Assembly: GCF_000719705.1 (NCBI RefSeq)
Contig: NZ_JOHO01000032.1
Span: 1 to 64,000 of the forward strand
DNA from: Streptomyces sp. NRRL S-350
GTDB lineage: Bacteria > Actinomycetota > Actinomycetes > Streptomycetales > Streptomycetaceae
Direction: 5' to 3'
Length of the DNA: 64,000 nucleotides
Shown here: positions 1 to 7,485 of the stretch, piece after piece
Layout: every line of letters starts with the position of its first letter
Numbering within the stretch: position 1 is the stretch's first letter
Notes under the pieces: model-generated
What the model saw: only the letters and a program-made list of their open reading frames with translations
Told to the model about the DNA's origin: nothing
Database searches by the model: none
Program-made: the position numbers and the translations under genes

Positions 1-60
1 CGACCACCGAGATCTACACTATCCTCTTCGTCGGCAGCGTCAGATGTGTATAAGAGACAG
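1..60 (+). other. Illumina Nextera adapter (not genomic)
   Basis: Bases 1-19 match the end of the Illumina P5 flow-cell oligo. Bases 20-27 (tatcctct) match a Nextera i5 index. Bases 28-41 match the Nextera read-1 adapter, and bases 42-60 (agatgtgtataagagacag) are the 19-base Tn5 mosaic end. This is untrimmed library sequence at a contig end, so genomic sequence starts at 61. Any protein read through it is artefactual; translations containing MYKRQ or SYTHLTLPT are typical products of this adapter. Confidence 0.98.
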
Positions 61-61
61 C

Positions 62-181
62 CACCAGGCCGTCCTGACAGCCGCCGGCGTCCTCACCGCC
101 GTCGCCCTCGTCACCGGCACCGCCCTGGTCTGCACGGCCGGCCGCCGCCGCGCCTGGCGCCCCGGCCGCTGGCAGGCCTGA
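62..181 (+). CDS. C-terminal end of a membrane protein (5' truncated)
   Basis: Directly after the adapter an open frame runs for 39 codons to a TGA at 179-181. It reads HQAVLTAAGVLTAVALVTG, then a short hydrophobic run, and ends in the basic tail GRRRAWRPGRWQA. One transmembrane helix followed by an arginine-rich cytoplasmic tail is what the last segment of an integral membrane protein looks like. The rest of the gene is off the contig, so family and function cannot be named. The frame choice rests on this composition and on the clean stop. Confidence 0.5.
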   Translation, partial: HQAVLTAAGVLTAVALVTGTALVCTAGRRRAWRPGRWQA

Positions 182-240
182 CAGCCGGCCGTAGCCCGGC
201 GGCCCCGCCCGGCGGCCCCGCCCGGCGGCCGGACGGGCCG

Positions 241-526
241 TCAGGCGGTCGCGGAAGAGCCCCCCGCTCCAGTGGGGTCCAGTGCGTCGAACCCCCGCTC
301 GTTGAAGGCATGGATGACCTCGCGCACCGCGCACGTAGTCCTCGCCGACCTGCAGCAGCGAGGTGATGCCGCGCACCGGCTGGCCCTGGGCGGACATCAG
401 CAGCACGACGATCGCGCGACGCGGCCGGACCGGGTCCTTCGAGGTCCGGCCGATCCTCCGAAGCCGTCGGCCCTCCTCCGAGCTCACCGGCCGGACGAAA
501 GCTCCCGGGCGACGCCCCACGGCCAC
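241..526 (-). pseudogene. IS630-family transposase relic (N-terminal part, frameshifted)
   Basis: On the minus strand the translation has RRAIVVLLMSAQGQPV followed by ITSLLQVGEDYVR, the N-terminal helix-turn-helix of IS630/Tc1-mariner-type transposases (family pattern: RRA..LLSAQG..V..IA.LLQ.. ED.VR.VIH.FN..G...L.P.WSGG). After GEDYVR the expected REVIHAFNERGFDALDP continues only in another frame, and WSGG falls in yet another, so there are at least two frameshifts. About 90 of the usual 350 or so residues remain and the DDE catalytic region is missing. No terminal inverted repeats are visible. It is dead and cannot mobilise itself. Confidence 0.75.
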
Positions 527-709
527 CTCCAGGATCAGATCCCGGAGACAGCCTGGTTCCGGAGCGCAGCCGTATCACCCGTCCCGGGAAGGACGCGGCT
601 TGTCGGACGTCGCCGCCCAGGGCCGCCCGCCGACCTCGCAGTGGTGGCACCGGGCAGCCCGGCAGGCCGGAGGGATCGACCTTCCGGGCCGACCATCTGA
701 GCGGCGACG

Positions 710-1918
710 CTAGAAGCCGGCGCCCGCCGGGGTCAGGCCCATTCCCTCGCCGACCAGGCCGGCGAGTTCGCGGTAGGCCCGGCGCGTCCTGGGGCGCAGC
801 TTCGCCGGGTCGAACGCCGCACCGAGGGCCAGGTGTTCGTCGAAGGGCAGGACGACGGCGGCGCGGCAGCGGCTCTGGAAGTGCCTCACCAGGTCGTCCG
901 CCTTCACCATCCGGCCCGTGGTCCGAACGGCGGAGATCAGGGTCACGCTGCGCTGCGCGAGGGCCCCGTACCCGTTCGCGTACAGCCACTCCAGGGTGGT
1001 GTCGGCGCCGCTCGCGCCGTCGACGCTGGTGGTGGCGGCGATGACGAGCTGGTCGGCGAGGCCGAGTACGGCACTGGTGGCGCTGTGCAGCAGGCCGGTG
1101 CCGCAGTCGCTGAGGACGATCGGGTACTGCCGGCTGAGCAGGTCGACGAGCCGGCGGTAGTCGTCGCCGCCGAAGCCGTTGGCCACCGCCGGGTCCGGGT
1201 CGTTGGCGAGGACCTCCAGCCCGCTGGGGGTCAGCGAGGTGAAGCGGCGGATGTCCATGTAGCCGGTGATGGAGGGCTCGGCCGCCAGCAGGTCCTGGAC
1301 GGTCGCCGTGGTCTCGCGGCGGATCCGCCGGCTCAGGGTGCCGGTGTCGGGGTTGGCGTCGACGGCGACGACCTTGTCGGACCGGGTCTCGGCGAGGACG
1401 GACCCGAGCGCCAGCGTCGCGGAGGTCTTGCCCACACCGCCCTTGAGACCGACGACGGCGATCCGGTAGGAGCGGTGCAGCGGGGTGCGGATGACGGCTT
1501 CCAGCCGCCCCCGGTCCCGCTCGCCCCGCCCCAGGCCCAGGCCGCCCAGGCCGCGCAGGCCCCGCAGCGCGGCGAGGGCGGCGGGCGCCTGCGCGGGTGC
1601 GGGCACCTGGGCGGGTGCGGGCACCTGGGCGGGTGCGGGCACCTGGACGGGCGCGGGCACCTGGACGGGTGCGGGCGCCAGGAGCGCCGTCGGCGTCGGC
1701 GCCGCCGGCACGGGGAGCGCCGTCGGGGCCGGCCGGGCCTCCGGCGGCACGAGCACCGTCCCCAGGACGTCCAGCGGCCGACGCCACTGCGCCTCGGGCG
1801 CCAGGGGCGCCTGCGGCCCCGGGGCAGGGCGGACCGGCCCGTAGACGGGGGCGAGGTCCCGGTCCGGGCCCTCCGCCAGCCGTTGCACCCGCTCGATGAC
1901 CGTGTGGTCGCCCGCCAC
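710..1918 (-). CDS. MinD/ParA-like P-loop ATPase with proline-rich N-terminal region
   Basis: 402 residues from a GTG start with an AGGAGG ribosome site about 7 bases upstream. Residues 1-115 are Pro/Ala-rich, including a repeated (V/A)QVPAP tract at about 84-112. The ATPase domain starts near 150: deviant Walker A KGGVGKT at 159-165, then [13 protein letters not shown] (Walker A' region) and a DCGTG segment matching the Walker B/switch area of the SIMIBI class. MinD/ParA proteins are ATP-driven switches for positioning cell structures or plasmids; longer actinobacterial forms with disordered N-termini often sit near type VII secretion genes. No ParB, MinC or ESX gene is visible here, so the partner is unknown. 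There is no transmembrane segment. Homology is firm; the cellular role is not. Confidence 0.85.
   Translation of the reverse strand: MAGDHTVIERVQRLAEGPDRDLAPVYGPVRPAPGPQAPLAPEAQWRRPLDVLGTVLVPPEARPAPTALPVPAAPTPTALLAPAPVQVPAPVQVPAPAQVPAPAQVPAPAQAPAALAALRGLRGLGGLGLGRGERDRGRLEAVIRTPLHRSYRIAVVGLKGGVGKTSATLALGSVLAETRSDKVVAVDANPDTGTLSRRIRRETTATVQDLLAAEPSITGYMDIRRFTSLTPSGLEVLANDPDPAVANGFGGDDYRRLVDLLSRQYPIVLSDCGTGLLHSATSAVLGLADQLVIAATTSVDGASGADTTLEWLYANGYGALAQRSVTLISAVRTTGRMVKADDLVRHFQSRCRAAVVLPFDEHLALGAAFDPAKLRPRTRRAYRELAGLVGEGMGLTPAGAGF
1585..1680. repeat. 18-bp tandem repeat inside the MinD-like gene
   Basis: About five imperfect copies of an 18-bp unit containing gcgggtgcgggcacctgg. They encode the six-residue repeat VPAP(V/A)Q of the proline-rich N-terminal region. 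The unit is a multiple of three, so copy-number change would alter linker length without breaking the frame. Confidence 0.85.
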
Positions 1919-2014
1919 GTTCCCGCCTCCTGTCGCCCGCCTCGGCTCCGGCCCCGGGCACCGGCAAACCGTCCTCCACCAGCCTCAACGGCCGCAGGCA
2001 CCGGCTCCGTTCAA

Positions 2015-2053
2015 CCCGCGCCGCTTTCCCGCGCCGCTTTCCCGCGCCGCTTC
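2015..2053. repeat. 13-bp tandem triplication
   Basis: Three consecutive copies of cccgcgccgcttt (the third ends ttc) lie between the MinD-like gene start and the DUF4331 terminator. The unit is not a multiple of three and lies outside any gene. No regulatory role is evident. Confidence 0.85.
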
Positions 2054-2070
2054 ACCCCGCGACAGGCCCC

Positions 2071-2119
2071 ACGAAGAGGAGCAGGAAGCCGGCCGGCCCG
2101 ACTTCCTGCTCCCCTTCGT
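2071..2119 (-). terminator. Factor-independent-like terminator after the DUF4331 gene
   Basis: The arms acgaag-a-ggagcaggaag (2071-2088) and cttcctgctcc-c-cttcgt (2102-2119) pair over 17 of 18 positions with a 13-base loop. The hairpin begins 22 bases beyond the TGA (2141-2143) of the minus-strand DUF4331 gene, as expected for its terminator. There is no long U-tract, which is common for actinobacterial hairpins. Confidence 0.75.
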
Positions 2120-2140
2120 CACCGTCACCCCCCGCGCCGC

Positions 2141-3094
2141 TCAGTGCGGATGGCCCAGGTACGGGAACGCGGGCAGCAGGTCGGTGTGCGGGCCGATCCG
2201 GTCGGTGGACACGGTGCCGTCGGTGAGCATCGTCAGCCGCGCCGACGTGACGTCGTCGGTCAGCGTGCGCCCGTTCGGGTAGCCGGCCGGGCGGGTGCGG
2301 TCGTAGCGCAGGATGTCCGGCAGGACCATCCGCAGCTGCGCCTAGGCGGCCTCGGTGGTGTACCCGCCGAAGTGCTGCAGCCTGGCCGTCCACGGCTCGC
2401 GGTACGTCTGCCAGTCCTCGGCGGGCTCGCCCGCGTTGTACGCCTCCTTGGCGTCCTCCTCGTTGAAGTACGCCGTCAGCGACGGGTGCGCGCCACGGTC
2501 CACCGACACCAGCCGCCCGTCCTTGCGCACGCTCACCCGCGCCCACACACCGATCTGCGGCGCCTCGCCGAACTCCGCCTCGGGCGCCTCCAGCACGATC
2601 CCGAACACGTTCTTGTCCGCGCCCCAGTCCACCCCCGTCCACCGGAAGTCGTGGACGATGCCGTCCAGGTCGGCGAAGAACGGGTCGCTGCGCAGCCCCG
2701 CGCTCACCCGGTACGGGCCCGCCTCGACCACCGCCGGGGCGCCCGAGAAGCTCACCGGCGCCCCCGACACCAGCGGCTCCCCGGTGGCCTCGTGCCCCCG
2801 GGCCCCCTCGGCGGTGGCCCGCCGCACCGTCATGGTCTGCGCGCCGCCCACCGGTTCGGAGAAGGTGAAGCTGAAGGCGATGTCGGCCCGGTTGTCCCCG
2901 TCGGTGTCCACGTTGATCCGGTACACCGCCTCCGGGTGGAAGGCCTGCCCGCCGCTCGGCGCGACCGGGTTGACGTTCATGATCAGCACGGTCCGGCCCG
3001 CCTCCGGCGAGGCGAAGGCGAACAGGTCGGTCAGGTCCAGACGCGCGTCACCGTCGGGAGAGCGCAGGTCGGGTCCGCTGAGGTGGTGCGACAA
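2141..3094 (-). pseudogene. DUF4331 family protein gene interrupted by an in-frame amber codon
   Basis: The TTG-initiated frame opens with SHHLSGPDLRSPDGDARLDL, the characteristic start of DUF4331 proteins, and continues for 250 codons to GGYTTEAA-TAG (2342-2344). The same frame then continues without a shift as AQLRMVLPDILRYD...PNGRTLTDDV...GIGPHTDLLPAFPYLG-like sequence to a TGA at 2141-2143, which is the normal C-terminus of the family. A single C-to-T change (CAG to TAG) would explain it. No signal peptide is visible. The function of DUF4331 is unknown; homologues occur in many actinobacteria. The product is either truncated by about 66 residues, made by amber readthrough, or the TAG is an assembly error. 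Confidence 0.82.
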
Positions 3095-3257
3095 CGTGAT
3101 CTCCCACTCCGAGTGCTTCGGATGCTTCGAGTGCTTCCTCCGGACGCCCCCCGCCTGCGGCCATTGCTAGCACGGCGACCCGCCCCCGGCCCGCCCGCAG
3201 CGCCGCGCGGGCTAGGGACGGGGGGAGGGGGGCGGGGGCCGGCAGTACCGTGCACGA
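3095..3257. promoter_or_regulatory. Divergent intergenic region with gagtgcttc repeats
   Basis: This 163-base gap separates the minus-strand DUF4331 gene from the plus-strand glycolipid-binding-like gene and must hold both promoters. At about 3111-3137 there are three close copies of a gatgcttcga/gagtgcttc motif in direct orientation. They may be regulator contacts. I cannot assign -35/-10 boxes with confidence. Confidence 0.4.
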
Positions 3258-3914
3258 ATGAGCCGCAGCGCCGAGAACCCCCACGACAACCCCCACGAGC
3301 GCACTCCCGAGCACCGCCCCGAGCGCCGTCCCGAGCGCTCCGCCGGGGGCCGAGCCGCGACCCCCACCTGGCGGGTCAGCGAGAGCGCGGGCCTGGAGAC
3401 CTCGTGGATCGACCTGCGCCCCGCCGCCCTGAGCGCGCGCGGCCGGGTCGCCGCCGCCGAGCCCGCCCCGTACTGGCTCACCTACGAGCTGGAGACCGGC
3501 GACGCCTTCACCACCCGCCGCATGCACGTCACCGCCCACACCCCCGACGCCACCCGCACCCTCGACCTGCGCCGCGACGACGAAACCGGCCGCTGGAGCG
3601 CCGACGGGCAGCCGCGCCCCGACCTCGACGGCGCCCTCGACTGCGACCTCGGACTGTCCCCGCTCACCAACACCCCGCCGGTCCTGCGCCACGCCCTCCA
3701 CCGGGGACCGGGCGAGCGGAACTTCCTGATGGCGTGGATCCGCGTGCCCGACCTGGTGGTCGTCCCCTCCCGCCAGACCTACACGCACCTGCGCCGGCAC
3801 GGGGACGGCCGTGCCACCGTCCGCTACGCCTCGGGCGACTACCGCGCGGACCTGGTGCTGGACGCCGACGGCCTCGTCGAGGACTACCCGGGCCTGGCCC
3901 ACCGGATCGCCTGA
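3258..3914 (+). CDS. Putative glycolipid-binding family protein (DUF1089-like)
   Basis: 218 residues from ATG. After a charged, disordered N-terminus (residues 1-38, many Arg/Glu/Pro) the sequence follows the putative glycolipid-binding family pattern: W-x-L-T-Y-E-L at about 74-80, then RRMHVTAH, DLRRDDETGRWSADG, LDCDLGLSPLTNTPPVLRH and YASGDYRADLVLDADGLVEDYPGLA near the C-terminus. The family adopts a beta-barrel fold related to lipoprotein-localisation proteins, and some members were suggested to bind lipids; substrate and biology are unknown. No signal peptide, so probably cytoplasmic. It ends 32 bases before the convergent lipoprotein gene. Confidence 0.8.
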   Translation: MSRSAENPHDNPHERTPEHRPERRPERSAGGRAATPTWRVSESAGLETSWIDLRPAALSARGRVAAAEPAPYWLTYELETGDAFTTRRMHVTAHTPDATRTLDLRRDDETGRWSADGQPRPDLDGALDCDLGLSPLTNTPPVLRHALHRGPGERNFLMAWIRVPDLVVVPSRQTYTHLRRHGDGRATVRYASGDYRADLVLDADGLVEDYPGLAHRIA

Positions 3915-3946
3915 GGCCCCGGCCCGGCCCGGCCGCGCGGTCCCGG

Positions 3947-4690
3947 TCAGGCGTGGGCGCTGATCTCGCCGCCGGCGGTGAGCACGATGTAGATGCCGTT
4001 GGCGACGGCTCCCCGGTCCTGCTGGTTCGCGTCCATCGTGCCCTCCACGGCGTTCTCGTTGCCCAGGACCTGGGCGCGGTAGTGGAGTTCGCCGACCTTG
4101 GTGACCTTGGCGGTCCAGCCGCCCGCGAGTTGGAAGGTGCCGGGCCCCTGGTGGCCGCCGCCCATCCAGGAGTGGACCGTCCCGTCCGCCGACAGCACGA
4201 CGAACATGTCGTTGGCGTCGAGTCCGGCGTCGCCGTCGTGGGTCTCCAGCGTGGCGAGGACGTCACCGTTGTGGACGATCCTGGCGCGGTAGTTCTGGTT
4301 CCCGAGGTCCTGCACCTCGGCCGTGCTGCCGTCCACCAGGGGCTGGCTGCGGCCCGAGGGCTTCCCCTTGGCCGTGGTGGCCGGCGCCGGCGCCGCAGCG
4401 GTGGGCCGGGGCGAGGCGGGCGGGGCGGCCGGCGCGGCGGTGCCCTGCGCACCGGGCGCGCCGGTCGCACCGGTCGCGCCGGTCGGGGTGGCGGGTGCGG
4501 CGGGCGTGCTGGGTGTGGCGGCGGCCGGGGCGGTGGCGGCGGGCGCGGCGGGGGTGGTGGCCGCGGTGGTGCTGGGCGCGTCGGGGGTGGAGGAGCAGGC
4601 CGTCGCCGCGGGGACGATCAGGGCGGCAGCCAGGACGGTGCCGGCCAGCGAGCGGACGGTGGTCGCGCGGCGGGTCGTCGAGAGGGACAT
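3947..4690 (-). CDS. Putative secreted lipoprotein with Pro/Ala/Thr stalk
   Basis: 247 residues with AGGAG about 7 bases before the ATG. A basic N-terminus (TTRRATTVR) and hydrophobic core LAGTVLAAALIVPAATAC lead to Cys32, giving an imperfect lipobox (ATAC). Residues 33-118 are an Ala/Pro/Thr-rich stalk holding a short collagen-like stretch GATGATGAPGAQG. Residues about 119-247 form a compact domain with two internally similar halves (Y-R-A-R-I-V...D..N..VVLSADG and Y-R-A-Q-V-L...DAN..GIYIVLTAGG), suggesting a duplicated beta-rich unit. Function unknown; surface display is inferred from the lipobox and stalk. Confidence 0.72.
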   Translation of the reverse strand: MSLSTTRRATTVRSLAGTVLAAALIVPAATACSSTPDAPSTTAATTPAAPAATAPAAATPSTPAAPATPTGATGATGAPGAQGTAAPAAPPASPRPTAAAPAPATTAKGKPSGRSQPLVDGSTAEVQDLGNQNYRARIVHNGDVLATLETHDGDAGLDANDMFVVLSADGTVHSWMGGGHQGPGTFQLAGGWTAKVTKVGELHYRAQVLGNENAVEGTMDANQQDRGAVANGIYIVLTAGGEISAHA

Positions 4691-5177
4691 GCGGGTCTCC
4701 TGAGCGCAAGTACGGGTGAGGGCGCGCGCGTTGCCCGTCCCCTCCGGTGCGGGGACCGGGGGCGAATGCGGCGGCGTGCACGATCGAACCTAGTGCGAAC
4801 AGTCGACGGAATGGAGCATTCCGTGTCACCGGACTGCAACGCCCCCGGCCGGTGACCTGCGGTGGAACCGAACCGCGCGTCAGGCCGGTTGCGGGTACCC
4901 GCCGGTGTGCGGGAGTCCGGCGTGGTGCTCGCGCGGCTCGTGCCCCTCGCGGCCCCGAACTCCGGGGCTCGGCGCCGTAGTTCGGGTGGGCAAAGTCGGC
5001 GGTGGCACCGGTGGGGAACTGCCGTGCGGCGGCGGTGGCGTAGCCGTTGCCCGGGCGTCCGCGCGCACGAGGCGGCCGCCCCGGCCGGTGCTGCCGTCGG
5101 CGTCCGGGGCGGAGGCGGCCGCCGCCGGCCGGTTCACGCAGCCGCGGCGCCGGAGCGGGCCGCACCGGGCCGGGCCG
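4691..5177. other. Intergenic region with palindromes, no gene seen
   Basis: There is no credible coding frame in these 487 bases. They hold the promoter and leader of the lipoprotein gene. A perfect interrupted palindrome cggaatg-gag-cattccg lies at 4807-4823, about 120 bases upstream of the lipoprotein ATG, a plausible operator position. A second inverted repeat, cccgaact (4954-4961)/agttcggg (4979-4986), has a 17-base loop. Confidence 0.6.
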
Positions 5178-5567
5178 TCAGGCGCCGAGGATGAGCCGGA
5201 AGACCTGGTTGTGGATGAAGAAGCCCCCGGGCCGGCCGGGGATCGGCTGCAGGTCGAAGGTCTCGGTGAACGGCAGGGGCTTGTCGGCGGCGTCGTCGAC
5301 GGCGAGGACGCCGGTCACCGAGACCAGGACGCCCCCGCCCGGCGCGGGCTGCGCGTCACTGGTGGAGACGCGGTGCCTGATGTCGGCGAGTTCGGGCCTG
5401 GTGAGCGTGGCGGCGATGTTCGCCTGCCCCTGGGCCTGGGCGCCCTCCCACGTCAGCATCGACTCCGGGCGGTAGAGGCCCGCCAGGCCCTTGCGGGCGG
5501 CGTCGCCGCCGCCGAAGGACGTGTAGTAGTGCTGGACGAATGCACTCGCGACACTCATGAAATCCAT
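5178..5567 (-). CDS. NTF2-like protein resembling eukaryotic nuclear transport factor 2
   Basis: 129 residues. The whole length follows the NTF2 domain: ASAFVQHYYTSF at the start, LAGLYRPESMLTWEGAQ, a central VSTSDAQPAPGGGVLVSVTG strand pair, PLPFTETFDLQP and the C-terminal GGFFIHNQVFRLI. The match is closer to eukaryotic NTF2 (FVxxYYxxF, LxxLYxxxSxLTWEG, F.QxF.L.P, F.I.NDxFRL) than to typical bacterial SnoaL-like members of the fold. It is likely cytosolic and dimeric. The physiological partner in bacteria is unknown. A second ATG lies three codons in; neither start has a strong ribosome site. Confidence 0.8.
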   Translation of the reverse strand: MDFMSVASAFVQHYYTSFGGGDAARKGLAGLYRPESMLTWEGAQAQGQANIAATLTRPELADIRHRVSTSDAQPAPGGGVLVSVTGVLAVDDAADKPLPFTETFDLQPIPGRPGGFFIHNQVFRLILGA

Positions 5568-5817
5568 GAACGGAACGTAGCGTCGGTATCACGTTGCGTA
5601 TCCAGGTTGGCCGGTATCCGGCCCGCCCGGCGCAGCGGTGTGGTAGGTGCACCCGGCGCCGGCGGGCGCCGAATCCGTCGGCGCGGGGTGCGGTGGCGGC
5701 GAACCGACCCGGACGGCTGCGCCCGACTCGCCGTTGCGCCCCGGCGCCGGAGCGGCCTGCTCGCCGGCCGTCCTCCGGCCTGGGCGGTGCCGTCCGGGGC
5801 GTGCGCGTGCGGCGGGC

Positions 5818-5849
5818 GGGGACCGCCCGGCAGTGCGCCGGGCGGCCCC
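5818..5849 (-). terminator. Terminator hairpin after the small secreted protein gene
   Basis: Arms gggg-a-ccgcccggc (5818-5831) and gccgggcggcccc (5837-5849) pair with one bulged base and a five-base loop. The hairpin starts 12 bases past the stop of the minus-strand gene ending at 5862. Confidence 0.7.
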
Positions 5850-5861
5850 GCGTCCTTCGTG

Positions 5862-6107
5862 TCAGTAGGGCCAGATGTAGAGGCGGGCCGTGCTCGGGGC
5901 GGTCTCGCAGCGGTAGTCGACCGCCTCGCCCCGGGTGACGTAGGCCTGGCCGGCCGCCTCGCAGGCGGCACCGCTCGGGTACATGCCGACGTAGGTGAAG
6001 CCGGTCGTCTTCGTGGTGGACGCCTGGGCGCCCTGGGCGGCCAGGAGGCTGCCCAGGGCCAGCAGTCCGGCCAGGGCCGTGGTGGAAACCGCTCTGCGCA
6101 ATGTCAT
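5862..6107 (-). CDS. Small secreted protein, unknown function
   Basis: The ATG at 6107 is chosen because GGAGGAAGG sits about 7 bases upstream; the longer open frame lacks a comparable site. The 81-residue product has a signal peptide: basic LRR, hydrophobic core ALAGLLALGSLLAAQ, AQA cleavage near residue 28. The mature part is about 53 residues with two cysteines (AACEAAG and YRCETA) that probably form one disulfide, many aromatics (FTYVGMYPSG) and the end LYIWPY. Similar short secreted proteins are common in Streptomyces; none I recognise has a known role. It lies downstream of the ECF41 sigma gene on the same strand but 254 bases away, so it probably has its own promoter. Confidence 0.72.
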   Translation of the reverse strand: MTLRRAVSTTALAGLLALGSLLAAQGAQASTTKTTGFTYVGMYPSGAACEAAGQAYVTRGEAVDYRCETAPSTARLYIWPY

Positions 6108-6361
6108 GCCGATGCCTTCCTCCCTCTGACGAGAACGCCGGAACCGTTCCCCGGCGCCCGTCGAAAGACTCCACCACCATCGCTTCCGGGGCAATGGTAG
6201 AGACCAATCGCGGCGGGAATACGACGTACCGGCCGGTTTCCTCGCGCAGTGGCCCGGCGATCAACCACCCTCTCCCGGCCGGTACCTGGCGGCCCGGTGG
6301 CCCGAGTCGGCGGCCCCGGAGGGAGTGGGGGGCGCGTGGGCGTCCCGCTCCCGCTCGTCCG

Positions 6362-7363
6362 CTACTTCGTCGACCGCAGGCCGAGGTCGGAGACCGGGCC
6401 GAGGTGGGCGAGCTTGTCGGGGTTGGACACCGAGTGGAGGGCGCGGACGGCGCCGTCGGCGATGGCGAGTTCGATGACGCCGGCGATGCGCTCCTCGGGG
6501 TCCAGCAGGACGGCGCCGGGACGGCCGTTGATCCGGGCCGGCCGCAGGGAGATGCCGAGCCGGCGGTTGCGGCCGAACCCGAACAGGAGCAGGTGGGCGA
6601 CGCGCTCCAGGCCGGTGACCGACTTGCCGACGGCCCGGGCCTTTCCGCCGCCGTCGCCGTGGAAGACGACGTCGGGTGCGAGCAGGTCGAGCAGGGCGTC
6701 GAGGTCGCCGCCCTCGGCGGCCTCGAAGAAGCGGCGGGCGAGTTCGTCGCCCTCCGCGCGCCGGTCCGGGGCCGGGGCCGACCCGGGGGCGTCCCGGCCG
6801 CCGGCCGCCAGGCGCCGGCGGGCCCGGGCGAAGACCTGGCGGCAGTTCGCCTCCGACTTGCCGGTCATCTCCGCCACCTCCGGGTAGCCGTAGCCGAAGG
6901 CCTCGCGCAGCAGGAACACCGCCCGCTCGGTGGGGGAGAGCGCCTCCAGCATCAGCAGGAAGGCCATCGACAGGGCGTCGGCCAGTTCGGCGTGCTCGGC
7001 CGGCCCGCCGGGGCGCTCGGCGAAGGCCGCCACCGGCTCGGGCAGCCACTCGCCCACGTAGGTCTCGCGCCGGACCCGGGCCGACTTCAGGTGGTTGATG
7101 CCCAGGCGGGTGACCGTCGTGGTCAGGTACGCCTTCGGGTTGGCGACCGCAGTGCCGGCCCGGGCGGCGCGGGTCAGGCCGAGGAAGGTGTCCTGGACGA
7201 GGTCCTCGGCGTCGCCCACCGAGCCCGTCATCCCGTAGGCGATGGAGAACAGCAGCGGCCGGTACCCGGCCGCATCCGCCGCAGCCGCCGATTCCGCCGG
7301 CCCGGCCGCGTCCGTCGCAGTGGCCGATCCCGCCGATCCCGCCGATCCCGCCGATCCCGCCAT
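6362..7363 (-). CDS. sigJ: ECF41-group RNA polymerase sigma factor (SigJ-like) with SnoaL-like C-terminal domain
   Basis: 333 residues from the ATG at 7363, preceded by GGGGGGAGGG. The N-terminal 30 residues contain repeated GSA. Region 2: PLLFSIAYGMTGSVGDAEDLVQDTFL. The linker has WLPEP. Region 4: LSPTERAVFLLREAFGYGYPEVAEMTGKSEANCRQVFARARRRL. The C-terminal NTF2/SnoaL-like extension contains DGGGK (family DGGGR) and ends with NPDKL. WLPEP, DGGG and NPDKL together define ECF41, whose fused C-terminal domain modulates sigma activity in place of a separate anti-sigma factor. The divergent neighbour is a carboxymuconolactone decarboxylase-like protein, the textbook ECF41 target. Inducing signal unknown. 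Confidence 0.93.
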   Translation of the reverse strand: MAGSAGSAGSAGSATATDAAGPAESAAAADAAGYRPLLFSIAYGMTGSVGDAEDLVQDTFLGLTRAARAGTAVANPKAYLTTTVTRLGINHLKSARVRRETYVGEWLPEPVAAFAERPGGPAEHAELADALSMAFLLMLEALSPTERAVFLLREAFGYGYPEVAEMTGKSEANCRQVFARARRRLAAGGRDAPGSAPAPDRRAEGDELARRFFEAAEGGDLDALLDLLAPDVVFHGDGGGKARAVGKSVTGLERVAHLLLFGFGRNRRLGISLRPARINGRPGAVLLDPEERIAGVIELAIADGAVRALHSVSNPDKLAHLGPVSDLGLRSTK

Positions 7364-7419
7364 GGAGCCCTCCCCCCGGCGCCGACCCCGCCCGGGGTGG
7401 CGCACGTCACACCGGCGCC

Positions 7420-7446
7420 TGTCACAGGACGCCCGGGTGCCCTGTC
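7420..7446 (+). promoter_or_regulatory. Predicted ECF41-type promoter of the decarboxylase gene
   Basis: TGTCACA at 7420-7426 is followed after exactly 16 bases by TGTC at 7443-7446. The described ECF41 promoter is TGTCACA, about 16 bases, then CGTC, so only one base differs. The site lies 40 bases before the ATG of the decarboxylase-like gene and faces away from the sigma gene, which fits ECF41 factors controlling the partner gene. Confidence 0.7.
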
Positions 7447-7485
7447 CCAGAGGGCACCAACGGACAACGTACCGAGGAGCCCCCG

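Noticed and set aside
1585..1680. Regular repeats that could suggest a CRISPR array
   Set aside because: Units are directly adjacent without unique spacers and code for a proline-rich tract. The same holds for 59974-60045, 51179-51240 and 55997-56056.
833..4855. A 1340-codon plus-strand frame across the MinD-like, DUF4331 and lipoprotein genes
   Set aside because: It crosses three minus-strand genes with clear families; the composition is Arg/Pro/Gly noise typical of antisense frames.
7363..7405. An upstream start for the ECF41 sigma factor (14 extra residues)
   Set aside because: The ATG at 7363 has a strong GGGGGGAGGG site, and the extension would run toward the decarboxylase promoter region.
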